Below are positions 38,892 through 47,264 of a stretch of DNA of 64,000 nt, one piece after another. A program made the position numbers and the translations under genes. Origin of the DNA: JANXQG01 sp963709175 (lineage in GTDB: Bacteria; Planctomycetota; Planctomycetia; Pirellulales; Thermoguttaceae); contig CAVPVK010000014.1 in NCBI GenBank assembly GCA_963709175.1, forward strand, positions 310,001-374,000, given 5' to 3'. Position 1 is the first letter of the stretch, and every line of letters starts with the position of its first letter. The notes under the pieces are model-generated. The model was given only the letters and a program-made list of their open reading frames with translations. It had not been told where the DNA came from and ran no database searches.

Positions 38892-39956
38892 ATGAGCCAG
38901 CCCGCACCGGCCTTGAGCCGCTGGACCGCCTTCGAGCAATTGAGTCTCGCCCGTCAGGTCATGCAGACGGAGAGCCGCACGATCCAGCAGGTGGCGCGGC
39001 GGTTGGACCAGGAGTTCTGCCGGGCGGTCGATTTGCTCCTCCATTGTCGGGGAAATGTCATCGTCACCGGCATCGGCAAGGCGGGTCTGATCGGCCAGAA
39101 GGTCATGGCTACGCTGGCGTCGACGGGCACACCCAGCCACTTCCTGCACCCCGCCGAGGCCGTGCACGGCGACCTGGGCCGAGTGCACGCGGAAGACGTT
39201 GTGCTGGTGCTTTCGCAAAGCGGCGAGACCGAAGAGATCGTCCGCCTCTTGCCGCCGCTGGCGCGATCGGGCGTGCCGATCATCGCCGTCACCGGCCGAG
39301 CCCGCAGCGCCTTGGCCCGCGCGGCCGCGGTGGTCGTCGACCTGGGGCCCGTCGAAGAGGCCTGTCCGCTGGGCCTGGCCCCCAGCAGCAGCACGGCGGC
39401 GATGTTGGCCCTTGGGGACGCCTTGGCGCTGGTCGTCAGCCGCTTGCGGGGCTTTGCCCGCGAGGATTTTGCCCGACTGCACCCGGCGGGCAACCTTGGC
39501 CTGAAACTGAGCAAAGTCCAACAGCACATGCGGTCCTTGGAGCAATGCCGGCTGGCGCCGCAAGAGGAGACGGTTCGCCAGGTCCTCGTCCGCGTGAGCG
39601 TGCCGGGAAGGCGGACAGGGGCCACGATGCTCATCGACGCCGACGGGCGGCTGGCCGGCATCTTCACCGACAGCGACCTGGCGCGGCTCTTCGAGCACCA
39701 TCGCGACGATGCCCTGGACGCGCCCATCCACACCGTGATGACCCGCGACCCGTTGAAAGTGTTCCACGGATCGCTGATGTCCGAGGCCGTGGCCCTGATG
39801 GCCCAACGGAAGATCAGCGAGTTGCCGGTCGTCGACGATGATGGCCGCCCCGTGGGATTGATCGACGTAACCGACGTGGTGGGGCTGTTCCCTCAGGTGG
39901 AAGGGGAAGCCGCGGCACGGCCCCGTGCGGCGGGTTTCGGCATCGTCGGCGATTGA
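38892..39956 (+). CDS. kdsD: Arabinose-5-phosphate isomerase, KpsF/GutQ family
   Basis: Converts ribulose-5-phosphate to arabinose-5-phosphate, the precursor of KDO for lipopolysaccharide. 354 residues. The SIS domain spans about 40-170 with 'GNVIVTGIGKAGLIGQKVMA', 'PSHFLHPAEAVHGDLGRV' and 'VLVLSQSGETEEIVRLLPP'. Two CBS domains follow at about 215-265 (TMLIDADGRLAGIFTDSDLA) and 280-335 (ISELPVVDDDGRPVGLIDV). This is the full architecture of the family, consistent with an outer membrane bearing KDO-type lipids. The gene stands alone, with no kdsA or kdsB in the window. The frame is intact. Confidence 0.93.
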   Translation: MSQPAPALSRWTAFEQLSLARQVMQTESRTIQQVARRLDQEFCRAVDLLLHCRGNVIVTGIGKAGLIGQKVMATLASTGTPSHFLHPAEAVHGDLGRVHAEDVVLVLSQSGETEEIVRLLPPLARSGVPIIAVTGRARSALARAAAVVVDLGPVEEACPLGLAPSSSTAAMLALGDALALVVSRLRGFAREDFARLHPAGNLGLKLSKVQQHMRSLEQCRLAPQEETVRQVLVRVSVPGRRTGATMLIDADGRLAGIFTDSDLARLFEHHRDDALDAPIHTVMTRDPLKVFHGSLMSEAVALMAQRKISELPVVDDDGRPVGLIDVTDVVGLFPQVEGEAAARPRAAGFGIVGD

Positions 39957-39965
39957 GTGGCAGTC

Positions 39966-39986
39966 GTAGTCCCGGCTTTAGCCGGA
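39966..39986. repeat. Copy of the GTAGTCCCGGCTTTAGCCGGA repeat
   Basis: The third copy of the dispersed element of 15347 and 27294, ten bases after the isomerase stop codon. CCGGCT/AGCCGG gives a small hairpin. Confidence 0.6.
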
Positions 39987-40092
39987 ATCCCGGGAAAAAA
40001 TCCGCCGCCGGCCGCATGAAGGCAGAACTACGAACGCCGGTATATAATGGAGTCCCGTGACCAAGAACAACTGCACGATTCCGGATTCGCAC

Positions 40093-41127
40093 ATGTTCAA
40101 GACGTCTTTGGTTCTCCTCCTGCTGCTTCCAGCCCCTTCGTATCTCCGCGCTGCCCCGCAGGTTTCTTTCGCCGACCTTCAGACCGCCCGGGCAGCGATC
40201 GTCGACGACCCGGCGTATTTCGATCGCTTGCAGCCGATGGAAATGGAGGCTAAGAGCGGCCGCCCGCTGGCTGCCGCCACGCTCGTCCAACAGCGGACCG
40301 AGTTCCGCCGCCGCTACCAGGCCGGTGTCCGCGGGTTCAGCGACGAAGAGAAGACTGGCATCCGCAACGTTGTGGCGATCGTCGACCGTGCCGTCCGCCA
40401 GAATTATCCCCGCTACGCCGACACGCCCTGGAACTTCCTTAAGGTTACCGACAATATCGAGGGTGGCTTCCCGCACACTCGCGGCAAGTACATCATTTTC
40501 TGCGAAAGTGTCTGCCGCTGGCTGGCCGCGGAACGCGGTGGTCCGGCGGGTCGGCGCGTGCCCCTGGACAAAATGGAGCTGCTGCTGCACGAGCAAATGC
40601 ATGTTTTCCAAAGGGCCCACGCCGAGGAGTTCGACTCGCTGTACGCGGGACTGTGGGGCCTCATTCGCGCCAAGGCGATCGCCACGTGCCCCTGGATCGT
40701 GGAGCACCAACTGGTCAATCCCGACGCGATCGATTGCCCCTGGGTCTTTCCCATCCGTCGGCCCGACGGTATTCGCTACATCTGGCCGCTGTGCTCGCTG
40801 CCTGACGGGCCGGGCCCGAAGCACATGCGGACCGATTTCTCGCAGATGGCCTTCTACGTAACGCCCGTCGGCGACGGCTTCCGCGTCGAGCAGTCGTCCG
40901 ACGGCCGGCCGAAGTACGCCCCGCTGCTGAGCGTGCGGGCGTATTGCGACGTCTTTCCGCTTTCGACGAACATCTACCACCCGCACGAGGCCGCCGCGGA
41001 CCTGTTTGCCAAGCTGGTCTTATTCGACGCTTACAACTCCGCGCGGATGTCGCCAGCGCAGCGCGCTGTGGAGGAGAAGTCTTTCGCTCCCTTGCGGCAA
41101 TGGTTCCGCCACAAGGAGTCACCCTGA
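40093..41127 (+). CDS. Secreted putative zinc metalloprotease (HExxH), hypothetical
   Basis: About 344 residues beginning with a signal peptide (MFKTSLVLLLLLPAPSYLRA). The motif HEQMH at 166-170 (MELLLHEQMHVFQRAHAEEF) matches the HExxH zinc site. A later 'YHPHEAAADLFAKLVLF', with H298 and E299, could give the third ligand, as in gluzincins. No known peptidase family is recognised from the rest. A TATAAT box at 40043-40048 would start transcription just ahead of the GTG at 40057. I chose ATG 40093 because it places the signal peptide at the N-terminus. The frame is intact. Confidence 0.7.
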   Translation: MFKTSLVLLLLLPAPSYLRAAPQVSFADLQTARAAIVDDPAYFDRLQPMEMEAKSGRPLAAATLVQQRTEFRRRYQAGVRGFSDEEKTGIRNVVAIVDRAVRQNYPRYADTPWNFLKVTDNIEGGFPHTRGKYIIFCESVCRWLAAERGGPAGRRVPLDKMELLLHEQMHVFQRAHAEEFDSLYAGLWGLIRAKAIATCPWIVEHQLVNPDAIDCPWVFPIRRPDGIRYIWPLCSLPDGPGPKHMRTDFSQMAFYVTPVGDGFRVEQSSDGRPKYAPLLSVRAYCDVFPLSTNIYHPHEAAADLFAKLVLFDAYNSARMSPAQRAVEEKSFAPLRQWFRHKESP

Positions 41128-41183
41128 ACGTCTGCGTTGCAATGCCGCTGGCGGTTGAGCAACGGCGGCGCCCATTCAGCCCA

Positions 41184-41693
41184 CTACTCCGTAAGTCCTG
41201 CCACGGCCTCGGCCTGGCTAAATGGGACTCCAAGATTCTCGGCCATGATCTCCCAATTGCGTTGGCTTGCCAGGCTGTGCCGTTGCCTGCTGAGTTCCGC
41301 CACGGCGGTCCACCAATGGTCGATTTTTCGGAATACTGTCTCAATGGCCTCGACCAGGGGGTCAAAGTCCGTTAGCGGCTTAAAGATGCAATACTCGGCT
41401 CCCCAGCGATAAGACTGCAGGAGAGTAAATACCGAGACCAATCCTGTCAACATGATGACCTGGCTTCCGCCGTGGGCATGTTTGATTTGCCGCAGCAATT
41501 CGAGCCCATTGAGATCCGGCATATCGATATCCAGCAGCACGACCCGGTGCTGTGATTCGCTCAACGCACGGAGAGCGTGTGCCGGGTTGTTGAGGCTGGT
41601 CACTTCATAGCCTCGCTGCCCAAGATACTGGGCGACCAGGCGTGTGACCTGTGGGTCGTCGTCAATGTGCAGAATGGTCTTCTGGTACTTCAT
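41184..41693 (-). CDS. Single-domain response regulator (receiver)
   Basis: About 169 residues. The receiver domain has the acidic residues in LHIDDD (11-13), the phospho-acceptor D55 in VVLLDIDMPDLNG, T83 in IMLTGL and K105 in CIFKPL. A helical C-terminal extension of about 50 residues (HWWTAVAELSRQRHSLASQR) has no recognised output domain. So it probably works by protein-protein contact, like CheY. No kinase gene adjoins it. The start at 41693 (MKYQKTILHI) fits the family; an ATG at 41708 is possible. Confidence 0.87.
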   Translation of the reverse strand: MKYQKTILHIDDDPQVTRLVAQYLGQRGYEVTSLNNPAHALRALSESQHRVVLLDIDMPDLNGLELLRQIKHAHGGSQVIMLTGLVSVFTLLQSYRWGAEYCIFKPLTDFDPLVEAIETVFRKIDHWWTAVAELSRQRHSLASQRNWEIMAENLGVPFSQAEAVAGLTE

Positions 41694-42049
41694 GATGATT
41701 CGCTCCATTTGCTGTCCGCGGCGTCGGTTCCGGGCCCAAACCGAACGAGCACACAGGCGGCAATAAAAAAAGCACAAATGAGGCCGCCCAAGACGCATGG
41801 GGCAGCTTCAGTTGTGCCTTCAGCCGGCAGGTCTCAAACCTGTCTACTAAGGTGCTTCACTCTTCCAGTGAAGCTGCTTCGCGACGGTCGCCGATCGCCG
41901 AGCCTCGCTACGATACTCTAGCACGTGTTTACGGTAGAGGGGGAAGACAGTTGTGAATGTTGTGAATGGTTCAATTCCTCGGCGCTTGCCGTCTATGACG
42001 CGGCGGTTGAGGAATTCCCCTGCTCCAACGGCAATCTCGCTGTAATTCG

Positions 42050-42400
42050 TCAGCGTTTTGCCCGCCGCAGTGTAAATGGCGTCTCCAGCGTTACCGGTTC
42101 GGGCCGCGCCAGTGGGAGCGAATCCTCGGTCCACGACAGCCGATAGCGCGTCCGCGTGCCCTCGGCCGTCAGCCGCAGTGTGACCGCGCCGTCCGGTACG
42201 GTAGCCAGGTCCAGTTCGGCCCGGTCGCCCGCGGTCAGCCGCGCCGCCAGCTTGCCGTTCAATTCGCGCCGGAACGCCGTGGCCGGGGCCCCCGCCGTCA
42301 CTCACCGCACCGCTAACCGGTTTCCCGCGGCCACCTCGCTCCGCAGCGGCTGGGAGATGGCGACGACGGTGGTCTCGGGCTGCGGCTGTTCCAACCTGGA
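42050..42400 (-). pseudogene. Fragment of an unrecognised protein
   Basis: On the minus strand a coding-like stretch reads 'ETTVVAISQPLRSEVAAGN' to a stop near 42300, then 'LNGKLAARLTAGDRAELDLA' and 'YRLSWTEDSLPLARPEPVT' to 42050. It looks like the C-terminal beta-rich end of a longer secreted protein whose 5' part is gone. It abuts the AbiEi-like fragment on the other strand, marking a recombination junction near 42400. The family is not recognised, and random open sequence cannot be excluded. Confidence 0.3.
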
Positions 42401-42626
42401 AAGGCTCCTCAAGCGGCTCGGCCCCGACCTTGAAAAAACGTCTCGGTTCCCCAACATCGAACTTCTGGAAACCGACGAGGACTTCGTTTACTTCGATACG
42501 CGTGACAACTTGGCTGCATCCCCGGTTCAGGCATACCTGGAGTTGATGCAGGGCGACAAGCGGGAGCAGGAAACCGCCGAGCAACTGCGCAAGGCAATTC
42601 TCCAGCCCCTCCAGAAGAAAGGATAA
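42401..42626 (+). pseudogene. C-terminal fragment of an AbiEi-like antitoxin
   Basis: The translated stretch 'LERLLKRLGPDLEKTSRFPN' through 'ETDEDFVYFDTRD' and 'SPVQAYLELMQGDKREQETA' matches the C-terminal half of AbiEi-type antitoxins (the 'SPVQxYLDL' pattern is characteristic). The N-terminal winged-helix half is missing. The open frame extends artificially back to 42156 through unrelated sequence. It is followed six bases later by the toxin-like gene, so the pair was once an AbiE-type toxin-antitoxin operon, now broken. Confidence 0.55.
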
Positions 42627-42632
42627 TCCGCC

Positions 42633-43016
42633 ATGGAATGGATGGACCCGCTGACGGCCAACTTGCTCGACCTGCTCTTTGAACTGCGCGAGCACCCCAT
42701 CCCGCTTACGATCGGCGGCGGATTTGGTCTTTACCTCAAACGCATGCGGCTCGAACAGACCCGCGAAAGGACACTCTTCTCGCAACTGCCGATGCCGCGG
42801 GCCACCAACGACCTTGATCTTTTTCTCCGCGCTGACGTGCTCTGCGATCTCGAAAGCATGAAAATCGTCGCAGCCACCCTGGACCGACTCGGCCGTAACG
42901 ATTTTGCCGAACCGACGAGCATCGGCGCGATTCGCCTCCGCGAACATCCGCTGTTTCGGCCGGAATTTCCTATCCCCGACTTCCTCGCTGTCCTCAGTGA
43001 GATATTTCAAGCATAA
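42633..43016 (+). CDS. AbiEii-like nucleotidyltransferase toxin, truncated
   Basis: 127 residues beginning MEWMDPLTANLLDLLFELRE. 'PLTIGGGFGLYLKRMRLEQT' and 'RATNDLDLFLRADVL' give the G-G/S and D-x-D motifs of the nucleotidyltransferase fold used by AbiEii/MenA toxins, which modify tRNA ends. Full-length members are about 250-300 residues. Here the second half is absent after 'FLAVLSEIFQA', so catalytic activity is doubtful. Together with the antitoxin fragment upstream it represents a decayed phage-defence module next to the mobile island. Confidence 0.6.
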   Translation: MEWMDPLTANLLDLLFELREHPIPLTIGGGFGLYLKRMRLEQTRERTLFSQLPMPRATNDLDLFLRADVLCDLESMKIVAATLDRLGRNDFAEPTSIGAIRLREHPLFRPEFPIPDFLAVLSEIFQA

Positions 43017-43257
43017 CTCAGTGGATGGGAACAAGTTGATTCTGCTGATCGACAGCCATTCCAAACGCGTCAGGAATCGCACCGTCACCTGCGCGACGAC
43101 TGTCTGCCGCCATTGTGGCTCGGATGCTGCCGCTCGCCGCGCCGCTTTCACTTTTCACGGTACTCGCCCACGCCGATTTCTCGTCCTGGTCGGCTTCTAT
43201 GTATCTTGAAAGGTCAAGCATGGACATACCCGACATCCTGGCGATGAAAGACCGCCA

Positions 43258-43551
43258 CTACATGTTCCGGTGAGTCTCCAAGTATCGATCCCGCAATCCG
43301 GCCAAAGTGAGGACTTCGCTCTCGGAAGTTGCGTGGGGTGGCTTGCCATCGAAGGAGATAAAAGTCACAATATCTATACCGTTAGGCAGTTGCAGCAGGT
43401 TCTGCTTCAACCGCATGAGCAGATAATTGACTTGGTTGACCTTGTTTTCCGCTTCGTCCTGGGTGACCTTTCCGAGACTGAAGGTATGGCGTTTTCCGTG
43501 GAACATGAACTGACAATGCCACGCTTCGCCCTTGTGGTGAATGGAAGCCAT
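43258..43551 (-). pseudogene. N-terminal fragment of a tyrosine integrase
   Basis: 97 residues: 'GEAWHCQFMFHGKRHTFSLG' is the arm-type DNA-binding strand pattern of phage and island integrases, then 'VTQDEAENKVNQVNYLLMRL' and 'TLAGLRDRYLETHRNM'. The core-binding and catalytic domains (R, HxxR, Y) are missing after the stop at 43258. The start at 43551 (MASIHHKG) fits. It sits on the 5' side of the tRNA-Leu gene and is not the integrase of the intact element. It is probably a relic of an earlier insertion. Confidence 0.6.
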
Positions 43552-43669
43552 TGCTGCACTTGGCGGCGATGCATCTTCCCTGCGACCCAACGCAGGACCA
43601 ACATGGTTATGTCGCAAAGCAAAGGTGCTACAAGGGTTACAACGCAAAATCAATGCAACTAAAATGCAA

Positions 43670-43752
43670 GCCGGAGTGGCGGAATGGCAGACGCGCTGGA
43701 CTCAAAATCCAGTGTCCGCAAGGACGTGCGGGTTCAAGTCCCGCCTCCGGTA
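43670..43752 (+). tRNA. tRNA-Leu (CAA anticodon)
   Basis: Acceptor arms GCCGGAG (43670-43676) and CTCCGGT (43745-43751) pair, with A73 at 43752. The anticodon stem CTGGA/TCCAG encloses the loop CTCAAAA, giving anticodon CAA. A long variable arm (TGTCCGCAAGGACGT) and the T arm GCGGGTTCAAGTCCCGC follow, as in class II leucine tRNAs. CCA is not encoded. The 3' part from 43698 is the left attachment copy of the integrated element. Confidence 0.93.
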
Positions 43753-43755
43753 CTC
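43698..43755. repeat. attL: 58-bp direct repeat at the tRNA-Leu 3' end
   Basis: These 58 bases, from GGACTCAAAATCCAG to CTCCGGTACTC, recur exactly at 51000-51057. They cover the anticodon loop to just past the tRNA end, the classic target of tyrosine integrases. An integrase gene ends 17 bases to the right. Confidence 0.92.
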
Positions 43756-43765
43756 GTTGGAGCGT

Positions 43766-43800
43766 AAGGGGTTAGGTGCGGTCTGCCGTCCTAGCCCCTT
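43766..43800. terminator. Hairpin between tRNA-Leu and integrase
   Basis: AAGGGGTTAGG (43766-43776) pairs with CCTAGCCCCTT (43790-43800) with one mismatch. It contains the natural stop of the integrase. It lacks a clear T run, so its terminator role is tentative. Confidence 0.45.
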
Positions 43801-44994
43801 CGGTCGTTTCGGGGGCGATGTTGCCAGTTTTGTTGCCAACGGGGGCAGTTTTGCTGTCTGCACTCCCCCAAGAGGACCATAGATCGGCCGCAATGTCCGC
43901 CGCACTCTGCGCCACGTAGAACGTCAGGGTTGTGGTGATGTTTGCATGCCGCGCAGACGTTGCAAGGTTGCCGGCATTACCCGTTTGGCCCAACGGGTGC
44001 AAAACGACCGCCGCAAGTCGTGAGCGGTGGCAAATTGGCCGTCATCCTTGGAAATGACCACTTTGGCCCGCTTGCCAATCCGGCCGATTAACCGCCCCAC
44101 CTGTTGCACAGAAAGGGGCCTGCCCGTCTTGTGGTCAACGACCTTGAAAACCCGCCCTTTCCGCTCACCCTCCGGGAAGGTTGTCGATACCCACTCACAG
44201 AAGTCCGGAGTTGCGGGGGCCAGTTCCGCGCGGCGAGACTTCTGGCCGCTGGCCTCAATACGAAAGACCGGATGCTTGCCCGACAGATCGAGACAGAAAA
44301 GCCCCTCCTCCCAGTCAAGGGCCAGGGCTTCCGACAACCGCAGCCCCGACAGCCACAGCCCGTTTAGCAAGTTCTTCCATGCGGCGGCATCTTGCGGTCG
44401 AACCTTTTCCACGATGGCCAACATACGGTCGAACTCTTCCGCAGTGATCGGCCGTCCCTTCATGAACGATTGCCCCTTGGGCAGTTTGGGCATTTCGATA
44501 GCGGGGGCTTTGGTCATCATGCCTTGCCGTTCAGCCCAACGCAGACACGCCTTGACGTGCCGGAGGTGTCGTGCAATGGTCGTGGCCTTCATGCCCTCTT
44601 GCCGCAGATCAGCAACGAACCGACTCATTACCCGAGCCGTCAGCTTGCACAGACGGTCAGGAGTAACGACGCGGCCGAGGTGATCCAGGGCCACGGCGTA
44701 AGCCACTTGACTTGACTCCGGCATGCCCGCCAGCTTTTCGGACTTGCAACGGTCGCGGAACTCTTGCCAAGTGATCTTGGAGGGGGCCGCGAACCGACCG
44801 GCTTGCAGTTCGCTTTCCAGTTCCCCGGCCAGTCGCTCCGCAGTCCGCCAGTCCATTGCCTCTTCCGCGGTCAGTTTGCCGTATGCTTTGACCGACTTGG
44901 CGACTTTCTTTCCGGTTACTGGGTCGATGTAGACCAGGGACAACGCCCGGCCTGCGCCGTAGGAATGGACCTTGACGCGAATCTCTTCAGACAT
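43772..44994 (-). CDS. int: Tyrosine recombinase/integrase of the island (frameshifted)
   Basis: About 407 codons. It catalyses site-specific recombination between the 58-bp sites. The SAM-like core-binding domain is near residues 75-175 (VMSRFVADLRQEGMKATTIA). The catalytic domain shows the first arginine in 'LSGLRLSEALALDWEE' and HxxR in 'ATAHDLRRSFCTRWAKR'. After a shift near 43950 come 'ARHANITTTLTFYV', with the H/N position and the nucleophilic tyrosine, and a tail ending at 43772. In the first frame alone it stops at 43924 and would lack the tyrosine. Adding one base (CTGGCGCGGCAT) restores the motif, so a sequencing indel is likely. Confidence 0.85.
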
Positions 44995-45042
44995 TGCTTT
45001 TTGCTCCTTGGGTTATGCCCGGCCGCAGCCAGGGCGAGGGTT

Positions 45043-45282
45043 TTACTTTCCGGGTTTCCGCTTCGTCGCCGTCAACCGGACGCCGAAGAACTTGCACAGC
45101 CGATCCGCGGTGTCAATCCGCAGATTCTCGCGAACGCCTGACGCGAACCGCTGCAAGATGGGTTGCGCCACGTCCGTAGCGTGAGCCAGGGCATAGATTG
45201 AAAGCCCGCTGTCTCGCATCAAGTCGCGGAGTTGCGTTGCCAGGGGCACGTATCCGCTATCGTTTTCCTTGCTCTTTGCCAT
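45043..45282 (-). CDS. XRE-family transcriptional regulator (HTH)
   Basis: 79 residues with a helix-turn-helix of the Cro/C1 type: 'LATQLRDLMRDSGLSIYALA', then 'QPILQRFASGVRENLRIDTA' and 'DRLCKFFGVRL'. A short basic tail (TATKRKPGK) ends the protein. It is probably the repressor of the island, setting the balance between integrase and replication genes. It has its own good promoter 60 bases upstream and lies between the replication operon and the integrase. The frame is intact. Confidence 0.85.
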   Translation of the reverse strand: MAKSKENDSGYVPLATQLRDLMRDSGLSIYALAHATDVAQPILQRFASGVRENLRIDTADRLCKFFGVRLTATKRKPGK

Positions 45283-45343
45283 TAGGCGTTGCTCCCTTTT
45301 TCCTTGTCTCGTTGGCTTACATACCGAACGGTCATTAGTCTTA

Positions 45344-45371
45344 AGTATACCAAAAGGTTCTTATGAGTCAA
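45344..45371 (-). promoter_or_regulatory. Promoter for the island regulator and integrase
   Basis: TTGACT (45366-45371) and TATACT (45344-45349) are 16 bases apart on the minus strand, about 60 bases upstream of the XRE start. Expression of regulator and integrase can thus be independent of the replication operon. Confidence 0.6.
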
Positions 45372-45443
45372 GCGCCGTGTGAAGAATTTTCCCGACGCTT
45401 GAATACATCGTCACACCGCATCGGAACCTTTCAGGGAATCGGA

Positions 45444-45812
45444 TCAGGAATCGCCTCTTAAGGCGCGAGGTTCCCGGTATCCTGCTTCGTCCACTTTCCG
45501 CAAAATGTCGGGACACGTCGCAACCCACAGCAGCAGCTTGGCGGTAGAGTCATGGCCATGAAAGCGAACAGACAAGACCAACTTGCCGCAGACCGAGAGC
45601 CCCAGCGCGAACTTTTCACCGTAGGCGTTTCGCCCATCGTCCGTCACTTGATCGAGAGCGTACAGCACGGCCGCCGCGGCATCGTGTAGCGACATCCGCA
45701 CGAAGGCTTTCCCCGAGCAGCCAGTCTTGGAATTCCTCCAGCGCAGCACGGTCCAGGGCAACGATTGCGACACGCAAGAAACTGACTTTTGAACGATCAT
45801 TGAATGCTCCAT
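45444..45812 (-). CDS. Island protein of unknown function (internal frame changes)
   Basis: About 122 residues, beginning MEHSMIVQ. The C-terminal two thirds look natural: 'AAAAVLYALDQVTDDGRNAY', 'FALGLSVCGKLVLSVRFHGH'. Between codons 9 and 35 the better reading is in another frame ('SFLRVAIVALDRAALEEFQD'), so two compensating indels are likely. No family is recognised. It lies between the helicase and the regulator, 75 bases after the helicase stop, and is part of the same transcript. Confidence 0.5.
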   Translation of the reverse strand: MEHSMIVQKSVSCVSQSLPWTVLRWRNSKTGCSGKAFVRMSLHDAAAAVLYALDQVTDDGRNAYGEKFALGLSVCGKLVLSVRFHGHDSTAKLLLWVATCPDILRKVDEAGYREPRALRGDS

Positions 45813-45886
45813 TGGAATCTTTCTTTACGGAGAACGCTTGTTTCGCCCGTATCTCTGACCACCGTTTCGGCCGCTCCCAGGCAAGT

Positions 45887-47264
45887 TCAAAACTCCCTTT
45901 CGCCCCAACAGCTAAATCGCGTTTCGCTCGGGTTCCAGTCCAGTAGCAGCCGCCCAATCTCCCCGCCGCGGTTCTTGGCGATAATCAACTCCGCGGGCCA
46001 GGGCCGCACGATGTACTTCTTGTTTGCCCGTCCGCCGTTGGTAAGTCCTTCGTCGTCAACAACGCCATCAGGCGGACGATGCAGCAACAGGATGACATGC
46101 GCGTCATGCCCGACCGCCGCACTCTCCCGCAGGTGGCGAATCTCCGGGCGTTCGCGCTCTTCATATTGCCGGTTCAACTGCATCATCGCGATGATGGGCA
46201 CCTTTAGCTCCTTACTGAGGTTCTTCAGTCCGCGGGAAATCCTCGCCACCTGTTGTTCGCGAGGCACACGGCAATCTTCCGGTTGGATTAGTTGCAAATA
46301 ATCGATGACGACCAGGGCCAGACCGTTGCGCAAACACCGCCGGGCGGCGCGGCGAATATCCGCGACGGTCATTCGCGGCCGATCATCAATCCGGATGGCG
46401 CGGGTAGTAGCGAACCTTTCCCCGGCATCGGAGAGCTTTTTCCGTTCATCGGGCGTCATGGTGCCCGTGCGGACCGCACGCGAATTGACGCCGGCCATCG
46501 CACACAAAAGGCGAAGTGTCAATTCCTCCCGCGACATTTCCAAAGAGCAATAGTAGGTCAACCTGCCGCGCTGCGCAGTTATGGTCCGCAATCTGGCCCG
46601 CCAGTGCGCTTTTGCCCGACGAGGTTGAACCCGCCAGGATAACGAACTCGCCAGGATGCAAGCCGCCGGTGTCCCGGTCGAATTCAGGCAGCCCAGTGAA
46701 CACGCCGGAAGTCTGACGGCGATCCTGCATCGCATCGACGTATCCGTTGACCGCCAGCACTGCGCCCGCGGCATCGGCCGGGCCATCGCTGGCCCTTTGC
46801 TCCCCGATCTTCGTCAAAGCGCTTTCCAACGAATCGGCTACGTGCCCAATTTCCGCGGTTTGGTCGTAGGCATCGCGGAGGGCCATCTCCGCGGCGCGAA
46901 TCAGCATCCGGGCCTCGGCCTTGCTCCGCACGATTCGCGCGTAGTGAATCGCATTGTGGGCATAAGGGACCGACCGGGCGACCTCCGCCAGATAGGTGAG
47001 TCCGCCGATCGCCGCAAGCTCGCCGGCATCCCGGAGTGATTCAACCAGTAGTGCGACGTCTTCGACCGCGCCCCGCTTGCCCTTCGCGTCTAAATCAAGA
47101 ATATGGGCAAAAAGTCGGCGGCCCGCATCGGAGTAGAAATCTTCCGGCCTAAGAATTTCCGCCACCTGGTCAACGACTTTCGCATCGCAGATGATGGAGC
47201 CTAAAACACCCTTTTCAGCCTCCGGGCTGTTTGGTGGTTCGCGGTCTAGGATTTCGCCGTTCAT
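45887..47264 (-). CDS. DnaB-type replicative helicase of the island (frameshifted)
   Basis: About 459 codons. The N-terminal DnaB domain reads 'NSPEAEKGVLGSIICDAKVV' and 'LTYLAEVARSVPYAHNAIHY'. The RecA-like motor has Walker A GSTSSGKS within 'FVILAGSTSSGKSALAGQI', then in a second frame from about 46580 'YYCSLEMSREELTLRLLCAM', Walker B 'LALVVIDYLQLIQPE', and 'HLRESAAVGHDAHVILLLHR'. It unwinds DNA at replication forks. An element-encoded DnaB implies that the island replicates after excision. Its ATG overlaps the stop of the initiator gene as ATGA. Confidence 0.87.

Noticed and set aside
43018..43236. A 72-codon minus-strand gene between the toxin fragment and the integrase fragment
   Set aside because: No recognisable motif or ribosome site. 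The region looks like recombined remnants.
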